The position numbers were made by a program, and so were the translations under genes. The notes below the pieces were generated by a model. That model was not told the DNA's origin. It did not search any database and saw nothing but the letters and a program-made list of their open reading frames with translations. 40,953 bases of DNA, from positions 1-40,953 of the forward strand of contig JAGWWW010000013.1 in assembly GCA_018970205.1 (NCBI GenBank), read 5' to 3'. Positions 24,617 to 32,703 of the stretch are shown piece by piece (positions within the stretch are counted from its first letter, which is position 1; each line of letters opens with the position of its first letter). This DNA comes from Actinomycetales bacterium (GTDB lineage: Bacteria; Actinomycetota; Actinomycetes; S36-B12; UBA5976).

Positions 24617-25768
24617 TCACCGCAAGCCGGTGCCTCGGCGCAGCGCGTCCTGCACCAAGTGATCGACCAACATCGAGTAGCTGACCCCGGATGCCTGCCA
24701 CATCTGCGGGAACAGCGAGATGCTCGTGAAACCGGGCATGGTGTTGACCTCGTTGACGATCGCGGTGCCGTCGGGCAGGACGAAGAAGTCGACCCGGGCG
24801 AGGCCCTCGCAGCCGAGGACGTCGAAGACGGTGCAGGCCAGCCCGCGGACGTGATGGGTGACGTCAGCCGGCAGTTCCGCGGGCACGATGAGGTCGGCCG
24901 CGTCGTCAAGGTACTTCGCACGGTAGTCGTAGAACTCGTGCCCGCCGCGCACGACGATCTCCGCGGGGACGCTGGCCTGGGCGGTGCCGTCGCTGCCGCT
25001 GAGGACTCCGACCTCGATCTCGCGACCGCCTTGCACCGCAGCCTCAAGCAGGATGAGCGGGTCGTGGGCGAGCGCCTCATCAACCGCCGCAGCCAACTCG
25101 TGCACGTCACGCACTTTGCTGATGCCCACGCTGGAGCCGGCGCGCGCCGGCTTGACGAACAGCGGCCAACCGAGGCCAGCGGCACGCTCGGCAACCTCAA
25201 CCGGGTCGGCCAGCCACTGCCGGCGGTGCACCGCCACCCACGGCGCGACGGCGATTCCGTGGGCGCGCAGAAGTGCTTTGCAGTGAACCTTGTTCATGGC
25301 CGCCGCGGATGCGAGGACGCCGGAGCCCACATACGGCACACCCGCAAGCTCGAGCAGTCCTTGGATGGTCCCGTCCTCGCCGAATGGTCCGTGCAGCACC
25401 GGGAAGACCACGTCGACGGCGCTGAGCACGGCTGTCGGCGCGGTGGCCGAGCGCACCGGCAGGACTTCCTCGCCGGCGGGGTCCACCTCGGGCAGGCGCC
25501 CGCCCGCGGCTGCCAGGGCGGCTGGGGCGGCCGGTTGCAGGCTCCAGGTGCCGTTGCGGTCGATACCGACGGGGACGACCTCGTAGCGCGCCGGGTCGAG
25601 CACGCTCATGACGCTGGCTGCGGAGAGGCAGGAGATTTCGTGCTCGGACGACTGGCCGCCGAAAACCACCGCCACGCGGATGGGTCGGTCAGCGGCGGGG
25701 TCGCTGGACTCCACTGAACCAGCGGGGGCGCCGGAATGGGAGCCGACGGGCTCGCGGGTGGTCGTCAC
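24617..25768 (-). CDS. ddl: D-alanine--D-alanine ligase
   Basis: A 383-residue ATP-grasp ligase that makes D-Ala-D-Ala for peptidoglycan. It has VAVVFGGQSSEHEISCLSA, HGPFGEDGTIQGLLE, PLFVKPARAGSSVGISK (ATP-binding lysine), EIEVGVL, and the catalytic end ARVDFFVLPDGTAIVNEVN-TMPG with the metal-binding residues. The GTG at 25768 is preferred because a TAATGG element lies seven bases upstream; the frame stays open to 25819 but would run under the neighbouring promoter. About 27 variable residues precede the conserved core. Divergent from the PLP lyase gene. Confidence 0.96.
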   Translation of the reverse strand: MTTTREPVGSHSGAPAGSVESSDPAADRPIRVAVVFGGQSSEHEISCLSAASVMSVLDPARYEVVPVGIDRNGTWSLQPAAPAALAAAGGRLPEVDPAGEEVLPVRSATAPTAVLSAVDVVFPVLHGPFGEDGTIQGLLELAGVPYVGSGVLASAAAMNKVHCKALLRAHGIAVAPWVAVHRRQWLADPVEVAERAAGLGWPLFVKPARAGSSVGISKVRDVHELAAAVDEALAHDPLILLEAAVQGGREIEVGVLSGSDGTAQASVPAEIVVRGGHEFYDYRAKYLDDAADLIVPAELPADVTHHVRGLACTVFDVLGCEGLARVDFFVLPDGTAIVNEVNTMPGFTSISLFPQMWQASGVSYSMLVDHLVQDALRRGTGLR

Positions 25769-25832
25769 AGTGCGCCCATTATTCACAGTGGCGGGTCGCC
25801 CGCGAGCGACATCCGGCACGGCTGCGCGCGGC

Positions 25833-25845
25833 TAGCATCCCTCGC
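25833..25845 (+). promoter_or_regulatory. Leaderless promoter of the PLP lyase gene (-10 box TAGCAT)
   Basis: TAGCAT at 25833-25838, then seven bases, then ATG at 25846. No ribosome site is visible. The divergent ddl start is 77 bases away. Confidence 0.6.
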
Positions 25846-26976
25846 ATGGCCTCTGACCGCGCTGAGCCGCACTCTTTGGCGCTGGACTCGATTGTCGTCT
25901 CCGCGGGCAGGCCGCACGGCCCGGGCGACCCGGTCAACCAGCCCATCGTCCCAACCTCCATCTACCAACCCGGCGGCCCGTTCGCCTACGCACGTGAGCA
26001 CAACCCCACCTGGAGCGCGCTGGAGGAGGCGCTGGGGGTCATGGAGGACGCGCATTGCACGGCGTTCGCCAGCGGCATCGCGGCGATCAGCGCGGTGCTC
26101 GACCTCGTCGCGCCGGGGTCGGTGGTGGTCGCCCCGGAGCACCCGTACTCCGGAACCGGGGCGCGGCTGGCGGAGTTGGAGGCTGCGGGAACCTTGACCG
26201 TGCGGCGCGTGAGCGGCGCAGACACCGGCGCGCTGGCCGAGGCTGCGCAGGGCGCGGCGCTGGTGTGGGTGGAGTCGCCGACCAACCCGCTGCTGGAGGT
26301 GACCGACATCGCCGAGGTTGCGCGAGCCGCGCACGCCGCCGGCGCGTTGGTCGCGGTGGACAACACGTTCGCGACGGTGTTCGCGCAGAACGCGTTGGAC
26401 CTCGGCGCGGACATCAGCATGCAGAGCGCGACGAAATACATCGGCGGGCACTCGGATTTGCTCATGGGCGTGACGACCTGCAGGTCACCCGAGTTGGCCG
26501 AGCGGCTGCGCCATCGCCGGACGATGCTGGGCGCGACTCCCGGGGTGCTCGAGGCTTGGCTGGCGCTTCGCGGGTTGCGCACGATGGCCCTGCGGGTGCC
26601 GAGGGCGAATGCCAGTGCGCACGAGCTGGCGTGTCGGCTGGAGTCGCACCCGGCGGTGGAGCGCGTGATGTACCCGCTGCTGCCGTCCCATCCGCAGCAT
26701 GAGCTGGCGGCGCGGCAGATGCGCCTCGGCGGGGCCATCGTCTCGTTCACCGTTGCCGGCGGCGCGGATGCGGCTCAGGCGGCATGCGACCGGGTTCGGC
26801 TCATCACGCAGGCGACGTCGCTCGGCGGCGTCGAGACCACCATGGAGCGTCGGGCGAGGCATGCGCTCGAGCATCCGGCGACTCCGGCGTCACTGATTCG
26901 CATGAGCGTGGGCATCGAGGCGGTTGACGACCTGTGGGCCGACCTCGACCAAGCGATTCGGGGCTCAGCCGGCTAA
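25846..26976 (+). CDS. Cystathionine beta-lyase / gamma-synthase family PLP enzyme
   Basis: A 376-residue trans-sulfuration-family enzyme. Landmarks are the N-terminal NQPIVPTSIYQ, the ASGIAAISAVL pocket, WVESPTNPLLEVTDI, VDNTFAT (PLP-binding Asp), the Schiff-base lysine Lys197 in SATKYIGGHSD, and the C-terminal SLGGVETTMERR loop. Such enzymes act on cystathionine, O-acyl-homoserine or methionine; sequence alone does not settle which. The family's usual SLGG-ES(L) is GGVETTMERR here, so specificity may differ. It is monocistronic, with the stop codon overlapping that of the convergent gpsA (26973-26976). Confidence 0.9.
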   Translation: MASDRAEPHSLALDSIVVSAGRPHGPGDPVNQPIVPTSIYQPGGPFAYAREHNPTWSALEEALGVMEDAHCTAFASGIAAISAVLDLVAPGSVVVAPEHPYSGTGARLAELEAAGTLTVRRVSGADTGALAEAAQGAALVWVESPTNPLLEVTDIAEVARAAHAAGALVAVDNTFATVFAQNALDLGADISMQSATKYIGGHSDLLMGVTTCRSPELAERLRHRRTMLGATPGVLEAWLALRGLRTMALRVPRANASAHELACRLESHPAVERVMYPLLPSHPQHELAARQMRLGGAIVSFTVAGGADAAQAACDRVRLITQATSLGGVETTMERRARHALEHPATPASLIRMSVGIEAVDDLWADLDQAIRGSAG

Positions 26977-27977
26977 GACCAGACCTCGGACTTCATGTCC
27001 CTGGCCATTAGTTTCGCGAGCATCTCCTTGGGCGCGGCGCCGTGATGCAGCACCTCCACGACTTGGCGCGTGATGGGCATGTCGACCCCGTGCGCGTCGC
27101 CGAGTGCGAGTACGGCGCGAGACGTCTCGAATCCTTCGCAGGTGCCGCGGGTTGCGGCCATCGCATCGGCGACGCTCAGGCCTTGGCCGATGTTGAGCCC
27201 GAGGGTGCGGTTGCGCGATAGCGAAGAGCCGCAGGTCGCAACCAAGTCGCCCATTCCCGCGAGTCCGGAGAATGTCATCGGGTCGGCGCCGAGTGCCATG
27301 CCGAGCCGCGCGATCTCGGCCAACCCGCGGGTGATGAGAGCGGCTTGGGTGTTCTCGCCGAAACCCATGCCGACGGCGATGCCCGCGGCAACTGCCACGA
27401 TGTTCTTCGCGGCCCCGCCGATCTCGGTGCCGATGACGTCAGTGGTGGTGTAGGGGCGGAATGTGGGGCCTGCGCATGCGCGCTGCACGTGCGCGGCGAC
27501 TGGTTCGTCAACGGCGGCGACGGTGGTGGCTGCGGGCTGGCCGGCGGCGATCTCGGTCGCGAGGTTCGGTCCGGAGACCACGGCGACCCGGGTGCGGTCC
27601 ACGCCAGCGGCCTCGTGGATGACCTCGGACATGCGCATGTGGGTGCCGACTTCCACGCCCTTCAGCAACGAGACCACAATCGCATCGGGCGGGACTGCCG
27701 GCGACCAGCGAGTGAGGTTCTCGCGCAGGCTCTGCGCCGGGACTGCGAGGACGACGATGTCCGCCCCGGCGAGCGCGATGCCGATGTCCTCGGTGGCGCT
27801 GACGAGGTCGGGCAGAAGCAGATCCGGGTGGTAGGCGCGGTTGCGGTGGTTGCCGACCACGTCGGCCACGACGTCGCGGTCGCGGCTCCACAGCACGACG
27901 TCGTTGCCCGACGCGGCGCAGAGCATCGCGAAGCCCGTGCCCCAGGCGCCGGCACCCATGACTGCGATGCGGCTCAT
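26973..27977 (-). CDS. gpsA: Glycerol-3-phosphate dehydrogenase (NAD(P)+)
   Basis: A 334-residue enzyme that reduces dihydroxyacetone phosphate to sn-glycerol 3-phosphate for phospholipid synthesis. The Rossmann motif GAGAWGTGFA is at 8-17. The LKGVE and SGPNLATEIAAGQPAA segments, the catalytic lysine region IGGAAKNIVAVAAG and the RNRTLG motif are all present. It overlaps plsC by four bases (27974-27977), so the two lipid genes are translationally coupled. The stop codon interlocks with that of the convergent PLP lyase gene. Confidence 0.97.
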   Translation of the reverse strand: MSRIAVMGAGAWGTGFAMLCAASGNDVVLWSRDRDVVADVVGNHRNRAYHPDLLLPDLVSATEDIGIALAGADIVVLAVPAQSLRENLTRWSPAVPPDAIVVSLLKGVEVGTHMRMSEVIHEAAGVDRTRVAVVSGPNLATEIAAGQPAATTVAAVDEPVAAHVQRACAGPTFRPYTTTDVIGTEIGGAAKNIVAVAAGIAVGMGFGENTQAALITRGLAEIARLGMALGADPMTFSGLAGMGDLVATCGSSLSRNRTLGLNIGQGLSVADAMAATRGTCEGFETSRAVLALGDAHGVDMPITRQVVEVLHHGAAPKEMLAKLMARDMKSEVWS

Positions 27978-28696
27978 GCGCCCATCCCAGCAGACCCGGG
28001 CGAAGGCTCGTCGCGTAACTGCGCGACGAGCTCGGTGATCGCTGCCATGAGGCGGCGGGTGCCTTCGCGCAGCGCCTCGGGGTCCTCTGCACGGCCTTGC
28101 AGGTCGCTGAGGTCCAGCGGCTCCGCGAAGACGCTGCTAATGGTGCGTCCGGGGTTGAAACGTGGGAGGAGTGTCTTCGTGGGGTACGCATGGGCCGTTC
28201 CCCACACTGCGGCAGGAATCAGTGGCGCGCCGCTGAGCAATGCCAGGCGTACCGCGCCGGTCTTGCCGCGCATGGGCCACCCATCAGGATCGTGAGTGAA
28301 GGTGCCTTCGGGGAACAGCACCACGCAGCCGCCTGCGTCGAGGACCTTCCCGGCGGGCACGAGCGCAGCGGAGGCGTTGACGCTGGTCCGCTCCACGGGA
28401 ATCTGACCCGCGCTGCGCAACACCGCTCCGACGAAAGGCACGCGGAACAGCGAAGCCTTGCCGAGGAAACGCGGCACGCGGCTGTTGTCGAAGACCGCCG
28501 CACCCAGCATCGGGGGGTCCAGCAGGCTGATGTGATTGCACGCGACGATGACCGGCCCCTGCACCGGCAGATTGTCGACGCCGTGATACCTGCGCCGGCC
28601 GAAGAGCGGAAACGCCAGGCGCACGACCCAGGTGATGAAGATGAATGCGGCTCCTGCGTGATCGGTACGAGGACCACGACGTTGACTGCGTGCCAT
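27974..28696 (-). CDS. plsC: 1-acyl-sn-glycerol-3-phosphate acyltransferase
   Basis: A 240-residue membrane-associated acyltransferase that converts lysophosphatidate to phosphatidate. It has the catalytic NHISLLD (His55, Asp60), the GKASLFRVPFVG block, and the FPEGTFTHD block (glycerol-phosphate binding) in the middle. One hydrophobic segment lies at about 16-32. The ATG at 28696 has AAGGTGA four bases upstream. It feeds directly from gpsA next door. Substrate preference within the PlsC family is not certain. Confidence 0.92.
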   Translation of the reverse strand: MARSQRRGPRTDHAGAAFIFITWVVRLAFPLFGRRRYHGVDNLPVQGPVIVACNHISLLDPPMLGAAVFDNSRVPRFLGKASLFRVPFVGAVLRSAGQIPVERTSVNASAALVPAGKVLDAGGCVVLFPEGTFTHDPDGWPMRGKTGAVRLALLSGAPLIPAAVWGTAHAYPTKTLLPRFNPGRTISSVFAEPLDLSDLQGRAEDPEALREGTRRLMAAITELVAQLRDEPSPGSAGMGA

Positions 28697-28769
28697 CAGG
28701 TCACCTTGCTCTGCTTGTCTGCGACCGCCGAGGCGAGCGACGGCCGTCGATGGGGAGTGTGGGAGAAAG

Positions 28770-28809
28770 GACGCGGGCCCAGGCGACATGCGTCGACTGA
28801 GCCCGCGTC
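28770..28809 (-). terminator. Intrinsic terminator of hupB
   Basis: GACGCGGGC (28770-28778) pairs perfectly with GCCCGCGTC (28801-28809), with a smaller CGAC/GTCG stem inside. On the minus strand it lies 13 bases after the hupB stop and is followed by the pyrimidine run CTTTCTCCC. Confidence 0.75.
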
Positions 28810-28822
28810 ATGGCGATAAAGG

Positions 28823-29275
28823 TCAGCGCTTCTTGGCGGCCTTCTTCGCGGGAGCCTTCTTGGCCACGGCCTTCTTCGCCACCGGCTTCGCGGGAGCCTT
28901 CTTGGCCACGGCCTTCTTCGCGGCCGGCTTGGCGGCAGCCTTCTTCGCGGCGGGCTTGGCGGCAGCCTTCTTCGCGGCGGGCTTCGCGGCAGCCTTCTTC
29001 TTGCCGCTGACGATCGCCTTGAACTCTGCGCCAGCCTTGAACTTCGGAACCGAGGTGGCCTTGATCTTCACGGGGGCGCCGGTCTGCGGGTTGCGGCCGG
29101 TGCGTGCCGGGCGGTCCGACTTAGAGAACGTGCCGAAGCCGGTGATGGAAACCTTGTCGCCCTTGGCGACTGCGGCGGCGACGGTGTCGATGAATGCCTC
29201 GAGGGCGTCAGCCGCAGCCTTCTTGCTGCCGTCCAGACGCGCTGCGACAGCGTCGATGAGCTCTGCCTTATTCAC
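28823..29275 (-). CDS. hupB: HU-like DNA-binding protein with lysine-rich tail (HupB)
   Basis: A 150-residue nucleoid protein. Residues 1-92 form a normal HU domain (NKAELIDAVAARLDGSKK, then GFGTFSKSDRPARTGRNPQTG), and the rest is a histone-H1-like tail of repeated PAKK/PAAKK/AVAKK units, as in mycobacterial HupB and Streptomyces HupS. The tail adds charge-based DNA binding and is often acetylated in relatives. The start is a GTG at 29275 with AAGGGGAAG upstream. The 38-base repeats encoding the tail (about 28840-28985) make this part prone to slippage. It is monocistronic, ending at a clear terminator. Confidence 0.96.
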   Translation of the reverse strand: MNKAELIDAVAARLDGSKKAAADALEAFIDTVAAAVAKGDKVSITGFGTFSKSDRPARTGRNPQTGAPVKIKATSVPKFKAGAEFKAIVSGKKKAAAKPAAKKAAAKPAAKKAAAKPAAKKAVAKKAPAKPVAKKAVAKKAPAKKAAKKR

Positions 29276-29365
29276 AGTACTTCCCCTTGTCCCAGGTGCG
29301 ATCCGCACGTGGTTGTCGTGGATGTGCGCAACGGCGGATTCCGTTGCTTCTAGTGGGAAAACCTA
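29276..29365 (-). promoter_or_regulatory. hupB promoter candidate and leader with two hairpins
   Basis: TAGGTT (29360-29365, minus strand) fits a -10 box. The leader of about 75 bases carries a seven-pair hairpin (29328-29334 with 29341-29347) and a five-pair hairpin (29296-29300 with 29304-29308) before the ribosome site. HU levels are often autoregulated; a role for these hairpins is conjecture. Confidence 0.4.
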
Positions 29366-29578
29366 GGCGACGACAGGTGTCCTCGCTACTTCAGGGGGGC
29401 GTGTCGTGCCGGCGATTTCCTCATGTATTCCGGGCAGTTCCGTCGGTGGGCAGACCCCTGCGCGGTGCCGGCCCACGGTCGGTAGACTTCGCCTGCCAAC
29501 TCGCCGGAAAGCAAGCGTCATGAGTCGGGTCAGGTAAGCAAACCTGCCAGGCAGTGATCGTGCAGATGACGAGACTGA

Positions 29579-29653
29579 TGGGGTATGGGGTAATTGGCAG
29601 CCCAACTGATTCTGGTTCAGTTAGTCTAGGTTCGAGTCCTGGTACCCCAGCCA
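29579..29653 (+). tRNA. tRNA-Gln (anticodon CUG), CCA encoded
   Basis: A 75-base cloverleaf with acceptor UGGGGUA/UACCCCA, anticodon stem ACUGA/UCAGU around loop UUCUGGU (anticodon CUG), T loop UUCGAGU, discriminator G and an encoded CCA (29651-29653). It is the only one of the four tRNAs here with CCA in the DNA. A TAGACT box at 29483-29488 is a candidate promoter, giving a long processed leader; the remaining hupB-tRNA gap shows no gene. Confidence 0.96.
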
Positions 29654-29813
29654 TGTGCCGCGCGCACGTTGCGCACTTTCCCGGTGTTCAGCGTTGAATG
29701 GATGACGCGGCGACTCCAAAGTGCCTAGCCCCCCGGTCGACACGCAAAACGGCGCGGACGATGCGTGACTGCGACCCACGGTGCACGCGGCGAAAGTGCT
29801 GTCGGTACCCTTC

Positions 29814-29832
29814 ACCTCGGCGACACCGAGGT
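29814..29832 (+). other. Seven-pair hairpin between tRNA-Gln and tRNA-Glu
   Basis: ACCTCGG (29814-29820) pairs with CCGAGGT (29826-29832). A TACCCT box just before it (29806-29811) could be the tRNA-Glu promoter, making this hairpin part of the processed 5' leader. The rest of 29654-29868 shows no gene. Confidence 0.35.
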
Positions 29833-29868
29833 ACTGCAGCGAATGCGGTGCTCACAGACGCCGGCCAC

Positions 29869-29941
29869 GGCCCCGTTGTGTAGTGGCCTAGCACGCCGCC
29901 CTCTCAAGGCGGTAGCGCGGGTTCGAATCCCGTCGGGGCTA
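29869..29941 (+). tRNA. tRNA-Glu (anticodon CUC)
   Basis: A 73-base cloverleaf with acceptor GGCCCCG/CGGGGCU, anticodon stem GCCGCC/GGCGGU around loop CUCUCAA (anticodon CUC), T arm GCGGG-UUCGAAU-CCCGU and discriminator A. CCA is not encoded. It is followed by a strong terminator. gltX, which charges tRNA-Glu, lies just beyond on the other strand. Confidence 0.95.
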
Positions 29942-29987
29942 CAAAGTGCAGGAAGCGTCGCCAGATGGCGACGCTTCCTGTCTTTGT
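29941..29987 (+). terminator. Strong intrinsic terminator after tRNA-Glu
   Basis: A perfect 14-pair stem (29949-29962 with 29967-29980, loop AGAT) is flanked by ACAAAG (29941-29946) and CTTTGT (29982-29987), which extend the pairing and supply a T-rich end. It could act on both strands. Confidence 0.85.
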
Positions 29988-30120
29988 CGGAGCGTCACTC
30001 TGATGTTGTGCGGCAGTCAGAGCCGCGCGTCAGCGCGATGACGGCTCGTTCGACTCCTCCGCGACGCATGTGCTGGCCTTGCTCCGTCCAGGAAGGTCCC
30101 TATCGGCGCTGGCCGTGCGT

Positions 30121-30159
30121 GCACTGTCGAGGCGACGTAGGCCCACGTCGCCGCAGTGC
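30121..30159 (-). terminator. Hairpin downstream of gltX
   Basis: GGCGACGT (30131-30138) pairs with ACGTCGCC (30145-30152), enclosed by GCACTG/CAGTGC (30121-30126 with 30154-30159). It lies about 35 bases past the gltX stop. No U-run follows, so it is a likely but unproven terminator. The rest of 29988-30194 shows nothing. Confidence 0.55.
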
Positions 30160-30194
30160 TCATCGAGGGTGGCGCAGGCGAGTCTGGCGCGCCG

Positions 30195-31697
30195 TCAGCG
30201 GCGCTCAGCGCGCGCGGTGGCGAGCCGGTGCAGGCTCACCTCGCGGCCGAGCAGTTCCAGAGACTCGAACAGCGGCGGGGAAACTCGTCTGCCGGTGACT
30301 GCGACGCGCACCGCGGTGAAAGCGACCTTCGGCTTCAGACCCAGACCGGCGATGAGCGCATCGCGCAGTGCGGCTTCGATGGCGGCGGTGTCCCAGATCT
30401 GCGTGGCCCGCAGCGCCTCATGGGCGGCCGCGAGCACCGGTGCGGATTCGTCGGTCAGCACGGCCGCCGCGTCGTCGGCGTTGACGCGGAAGCGGTCGCC
30501 GACGAAGAGGAAGCCGAGCATCGACACACCCTGAGTGAGGACTTCCATTCGCTCCTGAACCAGCGGGACTGCCTGATGGAGCAGGTCCATCTGCTCCGGC
30601 GAGACCGTCTCCGAGAGGACGCCTGCTGTCTGTAGATAGGGCACGAGCCGGCTGGCGAGGTCGACCGGCTCCAGTTGCCGGATCCAGTCGCCGTTGATAG
30701 CCGTGCACTTGGCCAGGTCGAAGCGGGCGGGGTTCGGGTTGACGCGCGCGACGTCGAAGACTGTCGCCATCTCCTCCTTAGAGAAGAACTCGCGGTCTTC
30801 GCCGAAGGACCAGCCAAGCAAGGCGAGGTAGTTCGCCAGGCCCTCAGGCAGGTAGCCCTCGTCGCGGTACATCTGCAGCGATGACTCCGGGTCGCGCTTG
30901 GAGAGTTTGCGGTTGCCCTCCCCCATGACATACGGCAGGTGGCCGAAGAACGGCATCGTGCCCTGCCCGACTCCCACGTCGGCGAGGGCGTTGTGCAGCG
31001 CGATCTGACGCGGGGTGCTGGACAGCAGGTCCTCCCCGCGCAGCACGTGCGTGACGCCCATGAGGGCGTCGTCCACGGGGTTCACGAGCGTGTAGAGCGG
31101 CTCGCCATTGGCGCGCACCAGCACGTAGTCAGGGACGTGCTCGGCGGCGAACTGCAGTTCCCCGCGCACCACGTCGTCCCAGGTGAAGTCGTGGCCGGGC
31201 ATCCGGAACCGCAGTGCCGCTTGGCGGCCCTCAGCGCGGTAAGCGGCGGCATCCGCGTCGCTGAGTTCGCGGCAGTGGCCGTCGTAGCCAGGGGTCTTGC
31301 CCGCGGCGCGCGCCGCCTCACGTCGTTCCTCGAGCTCCTCGGGGGTGCAGAAGCAGCGGTAGGCGAAACCAGCGGCTTCGAGACGCGCCGCGACGTCGGC
31401 GTAGATACCCATGCGCTCGGACTGCCGGTACGGCTCGTGCGGGCCGCCGACCTCCGGGCCCTCATCCCAGTCGAAACCGAGCCAGCGCAGGGATGCGAGT
31501 AGTTGAGAGTACGACTCCTCGCTGTCACGGGCCGAGTCGGTGTCCTCGATGCGGAAGATGAATGTGCCGCCGGTGCGGCGGGCGTAGGCCCAGTTGAACA
31601 GGCATGTGCGGACCATTCCCACATGCGGGTTGCCGGTGGGCGACGGGCAGAAGCGCACGCGCACGGGCGCGTCGGCAGCGACGGGTACAGCGGGCAT
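30195..31697 (-). CDS. gltX: Glutamyl-tRNA synthetase
   Basis: A 500-residue class I synthetase. The HIGH-type motif is PHVGM within [16 protein letters not shown] (15-31), as in other actinobacterial GltX (PHVGL/M). The RIEDTD segment, the VLRGEDLL segment and the KLSKR loop ([13 protein letters not shown]) are intact, and a C-terminal anticodon-binding domain follows. Because gatCAB is present in the same window, this enzyme is probably non-discriminating and also charges tRNA-Gln with Glu (inference). A TAACCT box lies six bases before the ATG, so the message looks leaderless. Confidence 0.97.
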   Translation of the reverse strand: MPAVPVAADAPVRVRFCPSPTGNPHVGMVRTCLFNWAYARRTGGTFIFRIEDTDSARDSEESYSQLLASLRWLGFDWDEGPEVGGPHEPYRQSERMGIYADVAARLEAAGFAYRCFCTPEELEERREAARAAGKTPGYDGHCRELSDADAAAYRAEGRQAALRFRMPGHDFTWDDVVRGELQFAAEHVPDYVLVRANGEPLYTLVNPVDDALMGVTHVLRGEDLLSSTPRQIALHNALADVGVGQGTMPFFGHLPYVMGEGNRKLSKRDPESSLQMYRDEGYLPEGLANYLALLGWSFGEDREFFSKEEMATVFDVARVNPNPARFDLAKCTAINGDWIRQLEPVDLASRLVPYLQTAGVLSETVSPEQMDLLHQAVPLVQERMEVLTQGVSMLGFLFVGDRFRVNADDAAAVLTDESAPVLAAAHEALRATQIWDTAAIEAALRDALIAGLGLKPKVAFTAVRVAVTGRRVSPPLFESLELLGREVSLHRLATARAERR

Positions 31698-31709
31698 GGG
31701 CGCAGGTTA
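31698..31709 (-). promoter_or_regulatory. gltX leaderless promoter (-10 box TAACCT)
   Basis: TAACCT on the minus strand (31704-31709), then six bases, then ATG. No ribosome site is visible. Confidence 0.5.
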
Positions 31710-31745
31710 TCGGGGGTACAGGCGTGCTCCTGTGAATGCCTCTGT

Positions 31746-31868
31746 GGGTGACGACAGTTGCGCGGGACGGCGGGGTTGATGCTCGCTGGCTGAGTGTTGC
31801 GCGGACTGCGTGGGCCGCGTCAGCGGGTGATGACGCTTACGCGGGATAGCGGGGTTGATGCTCGCTGG
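31746..31868 (+). repeat. Pair of imperfect 44-base direct repeats between the FAH gene and gltX
   Basis: 31746-31789 and 31825-31868 match at 38 of 44 positions by hand alignment; the last 20 bases of each (GCGGGGTTGATGCTCGCTGG) are identical. The copies are 79 bases apart, not a multiple of three, so they are not tandem protein-coding repeats. They lie between the end of the FAH gene and the gltX promoter. Their role is unknown. Confidence 0.8.
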
Positions 31869-31896
31869 TCGCCACACGCCGGCTCGGGTCGATTCC

Positions 31897-32691
31897 TCAG
31901 CGGGCGATGACCGGGTTGTGCAGGATGCCGATGCCGCCGCACTCGACGTAGACCGTGTCACCGTCGGCGATGGGGCCGACGCCGGCGGGGGTGCCGGTCA
32001 GGATCACGTCACCGGGGATCAGCGTCATCACCGAAGACACGGCGGCGATGAGGGTGGGCACGTCGAAGACGAGGTCGCCGCTGTTTCCGTCCTGCGTCAT
32101 GGTGTCGTTCACGCAGCAGCGCACGGCGGTGTCCGTCGGGTCTAGGTCGGTCTCGATCCAGGGGCCGAGGGGGCAGAACGTGTCGAAGCCCTTGGCCCGC
32201 GTCCACTGCCCGTCGGACTTCTGCAGGTCGCGCGCAGAGACGTCGTTGGCGCAGGTGTAGCCGAGAACCACGCTGAGAGCATCTTCGGCGGCGACGTCGC
32301 GGCACATGCGCGAGATGACAACGGCGAGTTCGGCTTCGTGGTGCACGATGCGGGAGACCGACGGCAGCCGGATGGCATCGCCAGGGCCGACGATGCTGCT
32401 CGAGGGCTTGAGGAACATCAGCGGCTCAGCCGGCACCTCGCCCTTCATCTCCGCGGCGTGGTCGGCGTAGTTCTTGCCGATGCCGATGACCTTGCTCGGC
32501 ATCACCGGGGCGAGCAGCCGCACGTCAGCGAGCCGCTTCACCACGCCGGTGGCCGAGACCGACCCGCCGAAGGGGACGCCGTCGACGAGGGCGACGGTGC
32601 CGGTCCAGGTGCCGTCAGCGGCGAGGCCTGCGTCGTCGCTGACCACGCCGTAGGAGATGGTGTCGCCGGAGGCGACGCGTGCGATGCGCAT
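31897..32691 (-). CDS. Fumarylacetoacetate hydrolase family protein
   Basis: A 264-residue metal-dependent hydrolase/decarboxylase-fold protein. It has GIGKNYADHAAEM, the metal-binding pair in HHEAELAVVI (Glu119, Glu121), the third ligand Asp150 in GYTCANDVSARDLQ, and the closing LIPGDVILTGTPAGVG. Relatives cleave acylpyruvates or act in aromatic-acid catabolism; the real substrate here is unknown. A homologue next to gltX is a standard actinobacterial arrangement (as with Rv2993c). It lies 12 bases after the ilvE stop and is probably cotranscribed with it. No strong ribosome site is seen before its ATG. Confidence 0.9.
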   Translation of the reverse strand: MRIARVASGDTISYGVVSDDAGLAADGTWTGTVALVDGVPFGGSVSATGVVKRLADVRLLAPVMPSKVIGIGKNYADHAAEMKGEVPAEPLMFLKPSSSIVGPGDAIRLPSVSRIVHHEAELAVVISRMCRDVAAEDALSVVLGYTCANDVSARDLQKSDGQWTRAKGFDTFCPLGPWIETDLDPTDTAVRCCVNDTMTQDGNSGDLVFDVPTLIAAVSSVMTLIPGDVILTGTPAGVGPIADGDTVYVECGGIGILHNPVIAR

Positions 32692-32703
32692 GAGGTACCC
32701 GCG

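Noticed and set aside
31746-31868. CRISPR array
   Set aside because: Only two diverged copies, no further units and no cas genes.
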